Assembly (NCBI RefSeq): GCF_003449015.1
Contig: NZ_QRGD01000008.1
Location: forward strand, 229,119 to 293,118
DNA length: 64,000 nt
Direction: 5' to 3'
DNA from: Aureibaculum luteum
GTDB lineage: Bacteria; Bacteroidota; Bacteroidia; Flavobacteriales; Flavobacteriaceae
Shown: one piece after another, positions 27,338 through 35,472 of the stretch
Layout: the number at the start of each line of letters is the position of its first letter
Numbering within the stretch: position 1 is the first letter of the stretch
Notes under the pieces: model-generated
Told to the model about the DNA's origin: nothing
What the model saw: the letters and a program-made list of their open reading frames with translations, nothing else
Databases searched by the model: none
Translations under genes and position numbers: made by a program

Positions 27338-27473
27338 CTAACACCGTATAAAAACAATTACGGTTTAATACTTAATCAAAGATCGTTGCGTGTTTGTAAC
27401 GTCTGATTTCCCCTCGGAAAATCCTCGCAAGTAAACACGCAACTTTACTTTTACATAAACATTAGCAACAAGG
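27338..27473 (+). repeat. dispersed repeat with variable hairpin, copy at 27.4 kb
   Basis: It opens with CTAACACCGTATAAAAACAA and ends ACATTAGCAACAAGG. Within it GTTGCGTGTTT (27385-27395) pairs exactly with 27433-27443 and encloses a smaller stem GATTTCC/GGAAAATC. The layout resembles the repeats at 18.8, 45.5 and 63.3 kb. Confidence 0.65.
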
Positions 27474-27494
27474 CTGAAAAAACCAACAAACCTT

Positions 27495-28067
27495 ATCGAA
27501 AGTTTAATTAACCATATTACCAATTTCATTTCTGTTTCAAACGAGCTGAAAAACCGAATTGAATCAATTTGTGAAATTGAGATTTTTCCTAAAAATCATT
27601 ATCTTCATAAGCCTAAAAGAATTTGTTCAAATACTTATTTTATAAATAAAGGACTTGCAAGAATTTATTACAAGAAAGGAGATAAAGAAATTACAGATAA
27701 CTTTTCCGCTGAAAATGAATGGATAACTTCTATTTACAGCTTTCTTCAGAACATTCCCGACCATTTCCATATTCAAACTTTAGAAGAAACAGAACTCGTT
27801 AAAATTTCCTTAACCGACCTCGAAGAATGCTTTAAAGATTTTCCTGAAATGGAAAGGTTTGGGAGAATGCTGATTTCAAAATTCTTTTTGGAACAGTCCG
27901 AGCGTATTATCTCACTTCAGTTCAACTCTGCAAAAGAACGTTACCAATTCTTTGAACAAACTTCAAAAAACAAATTGCTACGAGTGCCACTTGGAATGTT
28001 GGCATCCCATTTAGGAATGACACAAGAAACTTTGAGTAGGGTCAGGTCGACAAAGGGCATTTTTTGA
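27495..28067 (+). CDS. Crp/Fnr-family regulator with no ordinary start codon
   Basis: Homology to Crp/Fnr regulators extends over about 190 codons: an effector domain (YFINKGLARIYYKKGDKEI, FIHIQTLEETELV-like strands) and a C-terminal HTH (VPLGMLASHLGMTQETLSRV). The open frame continues upstream of the first ATG (27849) to 27465, but contains no ATG, GTG or TTG. The best N-terminus, ESLINHITNFISVSNELKN, follows an ATC at 27495, so the start is either mutated (ATG to ATC) or non-canonical. A product from 27849 alone would be only the HTH half. It lies directly upstream of a DUF998 gene and a perfect Fnr-type box. Confidence 0.65.
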   Translation: MESLINHITNFISVSNELKNRIESICEIEIFPKNHYLHKPKRICSNTYFINKGLARIYYKKGDKEITDNFSAENEWITSIYSFLQNIPDHFHIQTLEETELVKISLTDLEECFKDFPEMERFGRMLISKFFLEQSERIISLQFNSAKERYQFFEQTSKNKLLRVPLGMLASHLGMTQETLSRVRSTKGIF

Positions 28068-28077
28068 TTTAAATCAA
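28064..28077 (+). promoter_or_regulatory. perfect Fnr-type operator TTGATTTAAATCAA
   Basis: TTGATTTAAATCAA is an exact match to the Fnr consensus TTGATnnnnATCAA. It overlaps the stop codon of the Crp/Fnr gene and is centred about 52 bases before the DUF998 start. This places it as the likely operator through which that regulator, or another Fnr-type protein, controls the DUF998 gene. Confidence 0.65.
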
Positions 28078-28122
28078 ATTTAGGAACAGTCCAAATCAAT
28101 ATCTTTGACAAAAAAAATAAAG

Positions 28123-28773
28123 ATGACTAACAAAACTTACGGAATAATCGGAATTGTAACGCCAATATTGTTTTTGACTGTTTATATTATCATGTCATCA
28201 ATTCGTCCGGAATATTCAATGTTTACGAAAGCTGTTAGCGAACTTGGTTCACTCGATGCATCGAACAAATGGTTGTGGAATTCTTTCGGCTATATTCTTA
28301 CAGGAATTTTAATCGCTATTTTTGCTATTGGACTTTATAAAAATATCACTATCACAAAATCAAGTAAATTGCCGCTTTACGGAATTTTATTAAGCGGTGT
28401 ATTTATGACAGTATCAGGAATCTTCCCTGGCGATTTTGACAACCGACAATCAACGACAATGCTTTTGCATACAATGGGAAGTTTTGGAAGTTATATTTTC
28501 TTTTTAATTGGAGCATTTACTTATCCAAAGCAAATGCGAAAAAGCGAATACTGGAAACAAGCAATTAAACCAACATTAATTTTTACTTGGTTGACAATAT
28601 TATTTGGCAGTTGGGCATTTATATTTCCAAACATTCCTGCTCTTGGTCAAAGAATTGTATTTTTCTTTTATTTTTTATGGATATTTTACACAGGCATTAA
28701 ACTTTTCAATCATCGGAAAGAAAGCTCGGTTGCAAACAATATATATGAAAAAATAGGGCGAAATGGTTCTTAA
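28123..28773 (+). CDS. DUF998 integral membrane protein
   Basis: A 216-residue protein with six hydrophobic helices and the DUF998 hallmarks: an early segment YSMFTKAVSELGS after helix 1, LSGVFMTVSGIFPGDFD in the middle and LLHTMGSFGSYIFF after it. ATG at 28123 is preferred over the in-frame TTG at 28105. The family function is unknown. The gene appears to be controlled from the Fnr-type box at 28064. The 174 bp after it contain CAAATCTTTTGATTTG, another small hairpin, before the next gene. Confidence 0.82.
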   Translation: MTNKTYGIIGIVTPILFLTVYIIMSSIRPEYSMFTKAVSELGSLDASNKWLWNSFGYILTGILIAIFAIGLYKNITITKSSKLPLYGILLSGVFMTVSGIFPGDFDNRQSTTMLLHTMGSFGSYIFFLIGAFTYPKQMRKSEYWKQAIKPTLIFTWLTILFGSWAFIFPNIPALGQRIVFFFYFLWIFYTGIKLFNHRKESSVANNIYEKIGRNGS

Positions 28774-28947
28774 ACAAAGGCTTAGGCGTATTTACGAGGT
28801 CTCCAAATCTTTTGATTTGGCTTTTAGAAAAATAAATTAAAACAAAACACAAAAGATTTGACTTGTGGCTAAACCGAAAATAACTACTTGTTTTCTGTCC
28901 TACTTGTCATATATTTTAGGTTGTGCAACATTTGAAAAAAAAATCTA

Positions 28948-29610
28948 ATGACCGCAAAAGAATTTATTGAAACTCTAAAAATAATCAGTCAAGATTATTC
29001 GGGAGAAATTCCGAAAAGGGAGATATTTTCTTTAGCTAAAGAATATCAGCAAATTCCAGTATTTGAGGTCGTGAAATTACTAAAAGATAAAAATGATAAT
29101 CATAGGCTTGGAGCTGTTTCAATTTTAGATTGGAAAGCACGTAATAAGAAAACTTCCGAAGAAGAAAAGAAAGAAATATACAGAGCGTATATTGACAATC
29201 ATAGTTGGATTGATAATTGGGGTTTGGTTGACAGAAGTGCACCTTATGTAATTGGAGGGTATTTACACAACAAGGACAAAAAGGTGTTATATGATTTAGC
29301 AAAGTCCAAAAATCCAATGGAACGTAGAACTGCAATTGTTAGTACTTATTATTTTATTCGGAAAAATCAAATAGAAGACACTTTTAGCATTGCAGAAATT
29401 CTCGTTTATGACAACGACGAATATGTCCAAAAAGCTGTTGGAAGTTGGATTAGGGAAGCAGGAAAGAGAGATGAAGATAAGCTAAAAAAGTTCCTAGGTA
29501 AACACGCTGAAAAAATGCCTAGAACAACTCTTCGTTATGCAATTGAAAAATTTGACAAGGAAACAAGAGAATACTTTTTAAATTTAAAAGAGCAAAATAG
29601 AAGCAAATAA
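28948..29610 (+). CDS. AlkD-like DNA alkylation repair protein
   Basis: A 220-residue HEAT-repeat-like helical protein with the family signature NHSWIDNWGLVDRSAPYVIGG, where the Trp-Asp pair lines the DNA-binding groove of AlkD-type glycosylases. Other helices follow the usual order (KNPMERRTAIVSTYYFIRK, then VQKAVGSWIREAGKRD). It should remove alkylated purines such as 3-methyladenine. It is the first gene of a tight plus-strand run to 30784. Confidence 0.85.
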   Translation: MTAKEFIETLKIISQDYSGEIPKREIFSLAKEYQQIPVFEVVKLLKDKNDNHRLGAVSILDWKARNKKTSEEEKKEIYRAYIDNHSWIDNWGLVDRSAPYVIGGYLHNKDKKVLYDLAKSKNPMERRTAIVSTYYFIRKNQIEDTFSIAEILVYDNDEYVQKAVGSWIREAGKRDEDKLKKFLGKHAEKMPRTTLRYAIEKFDKETREYFLNLKEQNRSK

Positions 29611-29621
29611 CATTAAACAAA

Positions 29622-30041
29622 ATGAACAAAGATAGAATTACAGTTCAAACAAAAATTAAAGTATCAATCGAAAAAGTTTGGGAACTTTATAGAGAACCAA
29701 AGCATATAACCGAATGGAATTTTGCATCTAATGAATGGTGTTGCCCAAATGCAAAAAATGATTTACAGAAAAGCGGAGAATTTAACTTTCGAATGGAAGC
29801 CAAGGATGGAAGTATGGGTTTTGATTTTACAGGAAAATATGAAAAAGTAGTTCCAAACGAATTGATTTCTTATAAAATTGCGGACGGACGAGATGTTGAC
29901 GTTGAATTTTCAAAAAGTGGAAATGAAGTGCATTTAAAACAAACATTTGATGCGGAAGGAACAAATTCAGATGAACTACAAAAAAAAGGCTGGCAAGCAA
30001 TTCTTGATAATTTCAAAAAATATGTAATTGCAGAAAAGTAA
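29622..30041 (+). CDS. SRPBCC/AHSA1-family protein
   Basis: A 139-residue START-like protein with TVQTKIKVSIEKVWELYREP, HITEWNFASNEWCCPNAKND and a closing helix KGWQAILDNFKKYV. This is the pattern of the polyketide_cyc2/AHSA1 group of ligand-binding hydrophobic-pocket proteins. It follows the AlkD-like gene by 11 bases and precedes a DUF1801 gene by 8 bases, so all belong to one operon. Confidence 0.85.
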   Translation: MNKDRITVQTKIKVSIEKVWELYREPKHITEWNFASNEWCCPNAKNDLQKSGEFNFRMEAKDGSMGFDFTGKYEKVVPNELISYKIADGRDVDVEFSKSGNEVHLKQTFDAEGTNSDELQKKGWQAILDNFKKYVIAEK

Positions 30042-30049
30042 TTGGTGTT

Positions 30050-30370
30050 ATGAGCGAAACAAGTAATTTTAAAACTGTTGATGAATATTTTAATACTCAA
30101 CCAAAAGATACAAAGAAAGCTCTTTTGGTACTTAAGAACTGTATTCTAAATGTTGAACCAAATACTACTGAATTATTTAATTACAATATTCCAGCTTACT
30201 CATTAATAAATGGCGGAAAACGAGAACAACAGATTATGATTGCCGGTTATAAAAAGTACGTTGGATTTTATCCGCATCCGACAACTATGGAAAAGTTTGA
30301 TAAAGAATTGAATGAATTTAAAAGAGGAAAAGGTTCTGTTCAATTTCCATTGAACAAACCACTTCCGTAA
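30050..30370 (+). CDS. DUF1801 (frataxin-fold) protein, C-terminus cut by a stop
   Basis: A 106-residue DUF1801 protein (YFNTQPKDTKKALLVLKNCI, YNIPAYSLINGGKREQQIM, GFYPHPTTMEKF, GKGSVQFPLNKPLP). Its stop TAA at 30368 comes just where the family normally continues with LDLIEKMV. Reading through it, the same frame encodes DLIERMVNYRLHLLKSK and stops at 30424, exactly one base before the next gene. The last helix of about 17 residues has therefore been lost by a point mutation. The protein might still fold. Confidence 0.8.
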   Translation: MSETSNFKTVDEYFNTQPKDTKKALLVLKNCILNVEPNTTELFNYNIPAYSLINGGKREQQIMIAGYKKYVGFYPHPTTMEKFDKELNEFKRGKGSVQFPLNKPLP

Positions 30371-30424
30371 GACTTGATTGAAAGAATGGTTAATTATAGA
30401 TTGCATTTATTAAAAAGTAAGTGA

Positions 30425-30784
30425 ATGAAAAAAGCGAAAACCGTTGAAGAATATATAGCCAATTCAGACCAGAAATCTCAACCGATAATGGAACAACTTC
30501 AAGAAATAATAAAATCGTCATTTCCAGAAGCAGAAGAACGAATTGCGTGGAACGTCCCGAATTACAAACTCAATGGAGTTTTAACAGGTTTTGCTGCTTA
30601 CTCGAAACACGTAAGTCTAGGATTTAGTGAAGGTGGTTTAAGCGATGAAGAACGAAAAAAGTTTGAAGACAATGGTTATATAACAGGAAAAGGAACTGTA
30701 CAAATCAAATTTAACCAAGAAGTTCCAACAAAAATAATCAAGGAAACTTTAAAAACTCACGCCAAATTGAATACAGAAAATTAA
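30425..30784 (+). CDS. DUF1801 (frataxin-fold) protein
   Basis: A 119-residue paralogue of the preceding gene with intact length: TVEEYIANSDQKSQPIMEQL, RIAWNVPNYKLNGVLTGFA, and the glycine-rich GKGTVQIKFNQEVPTKII. The family has the frataxin-like fold of Bacillus YdhG and has been proposed to chaperone iron. It is last in the operon starting at 28948. A cassette-type repeat site (30827-30842) follows. Confidence 0.82.
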   Translation: MKKAKTVEEYIANSDQKSQPIMEQLQEIIKSSFPEAEERIAWNVPNYKLNGVLTGFAAYSKHVSLGFSEGGLSDEERKKFEDNGYITGKGTVQIKFNQEVPTKIIKETLKTHAKLNTEN

Positions 30785-30826
30785 AAAATATGGCAGAAAA
30801 ACGTTTCTCTACAAAGAACTGAGTTA

Positions 30827-30842
30827 AAAGTTTAAATTAACG
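30827..30842 (+). repeat. cassette-boundary-like site, variant
   Basis: AAAGTTTAAATTAACG preceded by AAAGAACTGAGTT, matching the context at 10345-10371. It lies two bases from the stop of the 34-residue ORF on the other strand. Confidence 0.65.
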
Positions 30843-30843
30843 A

Positions 30844-30948
30844 CTAATTCTTTTCCCTATTCAATTTTAATATTGAATTGATCTCTTTAATAAAAGTGGT
30901 CATAATTGCCTTTAAATTCTTAATAATCTCAACCAAAAATGCTTTCAT
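30844..30948 (-). CDS. possible 34-residue small protein coupled to the amidase
   Basis: An ATG at 30948 overlaps the amidase stop codon (ATGA), followed by 34 codons that read MKAFLVEIIKNLKAI and end LNREKN. It has an amphipathic or hydrophobic helix pattern. The coupling and the site next to a repeat support translation, but its small size means chance cannot be excluded. Confidence 0.4.
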   Translation of the reverse strand: MKAFLVEIIKNLKAIMTTFIKEINSILKLNREKN

Positions 30949-31616
30949 AATTCCATATTTAAATAATTATACAATCCCATTAAAATGGACAAAGCCATCG
31001 CACTGATATTTTTAACTTTTAAAAAATAATCCCCTTCATCACTATTCGTTATAAACCCGGTTTCAATAAGTATAGTCGGACAATACTCAATGGTTTCCCT
31101 TAATACCTGAAAATTGTCAAACTTTACGCCACGTTTTTTAATACCTAGTTTTTCAGTACTTTCATTTAAGACAGAAAAACCAAGAGCAATTGAAGTTTTG
31201 GTAAAAGGTTTGCCCGTATTATGCACATAGACTTCCATTCCCTTTGAAATAACCTGAGAAGCATTACAGTGCAAAGAGACAAAAACATTAGCTTTTAATT
31301 CTTTAGTTAATTTACTTCTATCAGAGAGTGAAATCAAGGTGTCCGTATATCGTGTCAAATAGATATCGAATTTGCCATCAAACAATTTTTCATTTAGCCT
31401 GATTATTTCAGTTGCAATATTCAAAACCACATCTTTTTCTTGAATGTTTTTGAAACCGATTGCACCTGTATCTTTTCCACCATGCCCAGGATCAATTACA
31501 ATTACTCTTTTTGATGTTTCATTTTGTCCGAAAACGAAGCATAGTTGCAAGAGTAACATCAAAAAAATGACGTTTTTGAGGGATGGCCTCTTCCAAAATT
31601 TTATAGTTATTAACAT
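30945..31616 (-). CDS. N-acetylmuramoyl-L-alanine amidase (Amidase_3)
   Basis: A 223-residue exported amidase with signal sequence (NVIFLMLLLQLCFVFG) and the zinc-ligand motif VIVIDPGHGGKDTGAIG, then VVLNIATEIIRLNEK, FVSLHCNAS with the second His, and ILIETGFITNSDEG with the catalytic Glu. It cleaves the peptide stem from peptidoglycan glycan. A start at 31640 would add eight residues before the signal; 31616 is preferred. It is divergent from traE, and in Bacteroidota conjugative blocks a cell-wall hydrolase often helps build the channel, so this may be that enzyme. Confidence 0.85.
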   Translation of the reverse strand: MLITIKFWKRPSLKNVIFLMLLLQLCFVFGQNETSKRVIVIDPGHGGKDTGAIGFKNIQEKDVVLNIATEIIRLNEKLFDGKFDIYLTRYTDTLISLSDRSKLTKELKANVFVSLHCNASQVISKGMEVYVHNTGKPFTKTSIALGFSVLNESTEKLGIKKRGVKFDNFQVLRETIEYCPTILIETGFITNSDEGDYFLKVKNISAMALSILMGLYNYLNMEL

Positions 31617-31782
31617 AGTACTTTCCAATTCTAATACCATTTGATGACAATCTGCATCAAAGGAATATAATCTTACTTAAAATTAATTTTATTCACAAAT
31701 AACTGATATTCAGTATTTTGAATAACAATATACATTATTTTTAATATATCAAAATCAAATAAAAATTTTAAACAGATTTCTT

Positions 31783-32070
31783 ATGAAAAAATCATCCGTA
31801 TTGACCTCAGTAGTATTATTTATCTCAAATACCATTTTTGCACAAATAGGAGGTATCGAAGATTCCGTAAATGATGTTTCTCAAACCGTTCGCTCCATTT
31901 TCCCAATCATCTTAGGTGTTATTTTCCTAATTGGCTTCTTATTTAATGCTGGACATTTCTTCGGAGAAAATTCGGATTTAAAAAAGGGGATCACGCGCGT
32001 ATTGGTCTTTGTCCTTATTGCAGGAGCTGTCGTAGGCATCTTTACCTATTTAATCGGAATTGTAGTTTAA
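31783..32070 (+). CDS. traE: conjugation protein TraE-like (VirB2-type pilin-like)
   Basis: A 95-residue protein with a signal sequence (SSVLTSVVLFISNTIFAQ) and two membrane helices (SIFPIILGVIFLIGFLF and GITRVLVFVLIAGAVVG). Size, topology and position match the TraE/DUF4134 proteins of Bacteroides-type conjugative elements, which are thought to be VirB2/pilin-like. It starts an uninterrupted traE-F-G-I-J-K-M-N run. Confidence 0.75.
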   Translation: MKKSSVLTSVVLFISNTIFAQIGGIEDSVNDVSQTVRSIFPIILGVIFLIGFLFNAGHFFGENSDLKKGITRVLVFVLIAGAVVGIFTYLIGIVV

Positions 32071-32111
32071 GGCCTCATAGTGGCTTTATTAATATTAAAA
32101 ACTTTGTGAGT

Positions 32112-32411
32112 ATGAGAAAATTTGAAATATATAGAAATATGAGAAAGCAAGCCGAGATTATGGGCTTATCCATTTCACTCTTTGCCTTGATGATGACTTC
32201 CATTATCGGCTCATTGATGGTCATCATTTTCTCTTTCGGATTCATTGTGATTTTGACAGTGCTGATATTCAACATTGTCTTATACATCGCTCTGATATAT
32301 ATGACTAAAAACCCTTCTCATTTTTATTTAAAAAAAGTGTTTCCCAAAACAATTAGTAATAAAAAAGCCTGTCTTGCATACACTCATAAAATAGAATTTT
32401 ATCAAAATTAA
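32112..32411 (+). CDS. traF: conjugation protein TraF-like (VirB3-type)
   Basis: A 99-residue membrane protein with two adjacent helices (GLSISLFALMMTSIIGSLM and FGFIVILTVLIFNIVLYIAL) and a basic tail, as in TraF/DUF4133 and VirB3. ATG at 32112 is taken rather than GTG at 32106. It lies 3 bases before traG; VirB3- and VirB4-like genes are regularly adjacent and their products interact at the inner membrane. Confidence 0.72.
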   Translation: MRKFEIYRNMRKQAEIMGLSISLFALMMTSIIGSLMVIIFSFGFIVILTVLIFNIVLYIALIYMTKNPSHFYLKKVFPKTISNKKACLAYTHKIEFYQN

Positions 32412-32414
32412 TCT

Positions 32415-34829
32415 ATGAAAAAAATAAACCTCTCTGCATACCATCCCATAGTTGATATTCAAGGGCATTTTGTTTTTGCCAATAATGGGAATGTCATTCT
32501 ATGCTACAAAACAATACTTCCTGAAGTCTATTCACTTTCCGAAAAAGACTTTGAAGAATTACACGGTACTTGGTTTCAAGCATTCAAATCATTGCCAACT
32601 GCCACGGTTGTTCATAAGCAGGATATTTACCAAAAAGCTAATTATAAGGGAACAATACTGCTCAATCAAAGTTTTTTGCAAAAAGCGACTAACGACTATT
32701 TTAAAGGAAGGGAATATTTACAACATCATTGTTATTTGTTTTTTATCCTGCCACATAACAAAGCATTAAATGCTTCCAAATACACCAATCCTTTTCGTGA
32801 TGTTGAAAAAAGCATTCATACGGAATTGGATCATAATGTTCAGGCGTTTATTTCATCCGTCAATGATGCCGTTTCTTTTGTCAACAATAGCAGAAAGGTG
32901 TCATTGTTACAATTGAACGAGAATGAAATTCTATTCTTAACCAGTACCTATTTTAACGGTTTTAATAAAGATTTCGATACAGATGTTTTGTTGAACAGTT
33001 CGGATATCGCCATTGGAGACCATCATTTTGATGTCATGGCTGTAAATAGTGAACTGTGCTTTGGCGATTCGGTTCAAAGCAGTAAACCAAATGATAAATT
33101 TACCTCCAACGATTTTATTTTCCATCAAGGTTTTATCGATGGATTGGGACTGGGTATCAATGAAAACCACATCGTTAATCAAATCTTATACTTGGATGAT
33201 AAACACAAATGGAGAAAACTTTTAGAAAGGAAGATTGAAGAACTGAAGAAGAGTATCAATTTTGGAACACAAAACCGTGTGGTGCTAAAAAAGATTGAGC
33301 ATATCCTTGGTCAAATCAATGAAGATGAAACCTCACAAATTATAAGAGGACATCTCAACATTATCTTCTGGTCTCGGGAAGCCCGAGAGCTAGAAACAAT
33401 AGCTTCGAATATTAAAGCTGAGTTTAAGGAATTGGATATTATACCTTATTATCCAAAAGGCGAAGAACGAAAACACTATTTCGTCAACAGTTACTTTTGT
33501 TATAGTTCAAATTTTTCCAATGAAGATGTTTATGTTACTGATTTAAAACATGCTCTATGCATGTATATCAATAATACCAATTATCAATCGGATAAAACTG
33601 GCGTCATTTTTAATGACAGGCAGCATAACATTCCAGTTCTGAAAGATGTATGGGATGAACAAAAGAAACGCATCAAAGCAAGGAACTTTGCCATATTCGC
33701 TCCCACAGGAGAAGGGAAATCTTTTTTGGCCAATAATATTTTACGGCAGTATTTTGAAAGTGGCACACGAATAGTTATAATCGACTTGGGAGGTTCCTAT
33801 GCGAAGTTTGCCAAACTCTATCCCAATGATCATGTGATTCTGCGTTACGAGCATGGTAAAAATTTGGGTATCAACCCATTTTATGTACCCGAAAGTGCTA
33901 ATGGCACCGATGTAGATCCTGAGCGTTTGGAAGACCTAGCAGTTTTTTTATTAGAACTATTAGCTTCAAAAAAAGAAGCCTCGAAATCACAATCTGTAGC
34001 GTTGAAAAAAGTACTGCATTACTATTATCAGCAAACAAACAGCTCCCACTCATTGGCATCCTTATATAAATTCGTGGAAGCTCAAAAGAATAGTTTACTG
34101 AATACCCTTAACATTCATGAACGGCATTTAAACCTAAATGATTTTCTGCACATCCTTTCTGAATATGTGGGGAATGGACTCTACAGTTTTTTGTTCAATG
34201 TGAATAAAGACCAAACTTATCGAATTGAAGACAAACGCTTAATTGTTTTTGAACTAGATGAAGTCAAGGATAATAAAGAAATATTATCGGTCATGTTGAA
34301 ATTGATCAAGTCTGCTATTCAACGCACCATTTGGCAAAATAAAGCGGAAAAAGGTATCATCCTTTTTGATGAGTTTGCCAAACAGCTCAAATTTGATAAT
34401 GTATTGGAAAGTGTGGAATATTACTACCAAGCTATCCGTAAACAAAATGGAGCTATCGGTATAATTCTGCAATCCATCAACCAATTGCCAAACAATGCCA
34501 CGTCTGCCAGTATCTTAGAAAACACTCAGGTCATTTACAGTCTATACAATGAAAAAGGCTATGAAGAATTACAAAACAGACTAAATCTGTCTTCACATGA
34601 CCTTAATCAACTAAAGTCCATTAGGAACAATTTGACAGGTGAACGGAAATATACAGAGATGTTTATCAAAATTGGTAAAGAGAGCAATATTTTTAGGTTG
34701 GAAGTTCCGCCAGAAGTTTATGCAGCCTACCTCACAGACGGAGTAGAGAATGAGGCCATAATGAAACTCTACGAGGAACATCAAGATATGGAAAAAGCCA
34801 TCAACCAATTCCTCAGGCATCGTCATTGA
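32415..34829 (+). CDS. traG: conjugation ATPase TraG (VirB4-type)
   Basis: An 804-residue ATPase. The N-terminal 400 residues form the VirB4-like assembly domain. The motor has Walker A FAPTGEGKSFLANNI (Lys435), and Walker B-like ILFDEFAKQ, with RLIVFELDEV between. It powers pilus and channel assembly of the type IV secretion system at the inner membrane. The length is normal for TraG. The reading frame is intact, an argument that the conjugation block is not simply decayed. Confidence 0.92.
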   Translation: MKKINLSAYHPIVDIQGHFVFANNGNVILCYKTILPEVYSLSEKDFEELHGTWFQAFKSLPTATVVHKQDIYQKANYKGTILLNQSFLQKATNDYFKGREYLQHHCYLFFILPHNKALNASKYTNPFRDVEKSIHTELDHNVQAFISSVNDAVSFVNNSRKVSLLQLNENEILFLTSTYFNGFNKDFDTDVLLNSSDIAIGDHHFDVMAVNSELCFGDSVQSSKPNDKFTSNDFIFHQGFIDGLGLGINENHIVNQILYLDDKHKWRKLLERKIEELKKSINFGTQNRVVLKKIEHILGQINEDETSQIIRGHLNIIFWSREARELETIASNIKAEFKELDIIPYYPKGEERKHYFVNSYFCYSSNFSNEDVYVTDLKHALCMYINNTNYQSDKTGVIFNDRQHNIPVLKDVWDEQKKRIKARNFAIFAPTGEGKSFLANNILRQYFESGTRIVIIDLGGSYAKFAKLYPNDHVILRYEHGKNLGINPFYVPESANGTDVDPERLEDLAVFLLELLASKKEASKSQSVALKKVLHYYYQQTNSSHSLASLYKFVEAQKNSLLNTLNIHERHLNLNDFLHILSEYVGNGLYSFLFNVNKDQTYRIEDKRLIVFELDEVKDNKEILSVMLKLIKSAIQRTIWQNKAEKGIILFDEFAKQLKFDNVLESVEYYYQAIRKQNGAIGIILQSINQLPNNATSASILENTQVIYSLYNEKGYEELQNRLNLSSHDLNQLKSIRNNLTGERKYTEMFIKIGKESNIFRLEVPPEVYAAYLTDGVENEAIMKLYEEHQDMEKAINQFLRHRH

Positions 34830-34887
34830 AGGCTTTAGTAAAATAAATTAAAATTCAAATCGGGTAATGCCCCTAACATCAAAAACT

Positions 34888-35469
34888 ATGAAAAACAATA
34901 TTAGTGCAATTGTATTATCCATTACAATAATAATACTTGTGTGTGCCAATGGCACGGCCCAGGGAGAGCCTGTTTATGACCACACAAGCTATGTTGAAAT
35001 GGGGAAAGCGTTGACCGAAGCAGGAAAGCAAACCGATGAACTATTGAAAACGGTAAAATTTCTAGAGGAACAAAAAGAAAATATTGAAAAAGTAAGCAAT
35101 GTTATCAAGCAATTAAAAGCCGTAAAAGAATTGGCAAAAAACAATGAACGCTTGTTTAATGTTGTAAAAGATGACTTAAAAGCCATCTTGAATTCGCCTT
35201 ATGTCAAACCTGAGGAAATAGAACGCATTACAGAATCCTTTAACGCCATTATCGATAATGCGATAAAAAGTGTTGAGTTTATCGAGGAAATTTTATCAAA
35301 CGACAATCTGAAAATGACCGATGGAGAGCGTTTGGAAATGATTAAAGCTAAAGAAGCTGAATCCAATGAAATGGTAGCGGAAATCAATCAAAAGACAAGA
35401 TTGTACCAAGAGATCATTGCCTTTAGGGAAATGCAGGATAAAATCAATAACAGGGAAGCAAAATATTAA
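34888..35469 (+). CDS. traI: conjugation protein TraI-like (VirB5-type, periplasmic)
   Basis: A 193-residue exported protein (signal ISAIVLSITIIILVCANGTAQ) that is almost wholly helical, with long coiled-coil-like stretches (ELLKTVKFLEEQKENIEKV, EIVEEILSND-type repeats). This matches TraI/DUF4141 of Bacteroides elements, a VirB5-like channel or pilus-tip component. The preferred start is the second in-frame ATG (34888), which gives a normal signal peptide. It is followed within 4 bases by traJ. Confidence 0.7.
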   Translation: MKNNISAIVLSITIIILVCANGTAQGEPVYDHTSYVEMGKALTEAGKQTDELLKTVKFLEEQKENIEKVSNVIKQLKAVKELAKNNERLFNVVKDDLKAILNSPYVKPEEIERITESFNAIIDNAIKSVEFIEEILSNDNLKMTDGERLEMIKAKEAESNEMVAEINQKTRLYQEIIAFREMQDKINNREAKY

Positions 35470-35472
35470 GCA

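Noticed and set aside
29036..29335. Minus-strand ORF of 99 residues
   Set aside because: Antisense to the AlkD-like gene, no domain.
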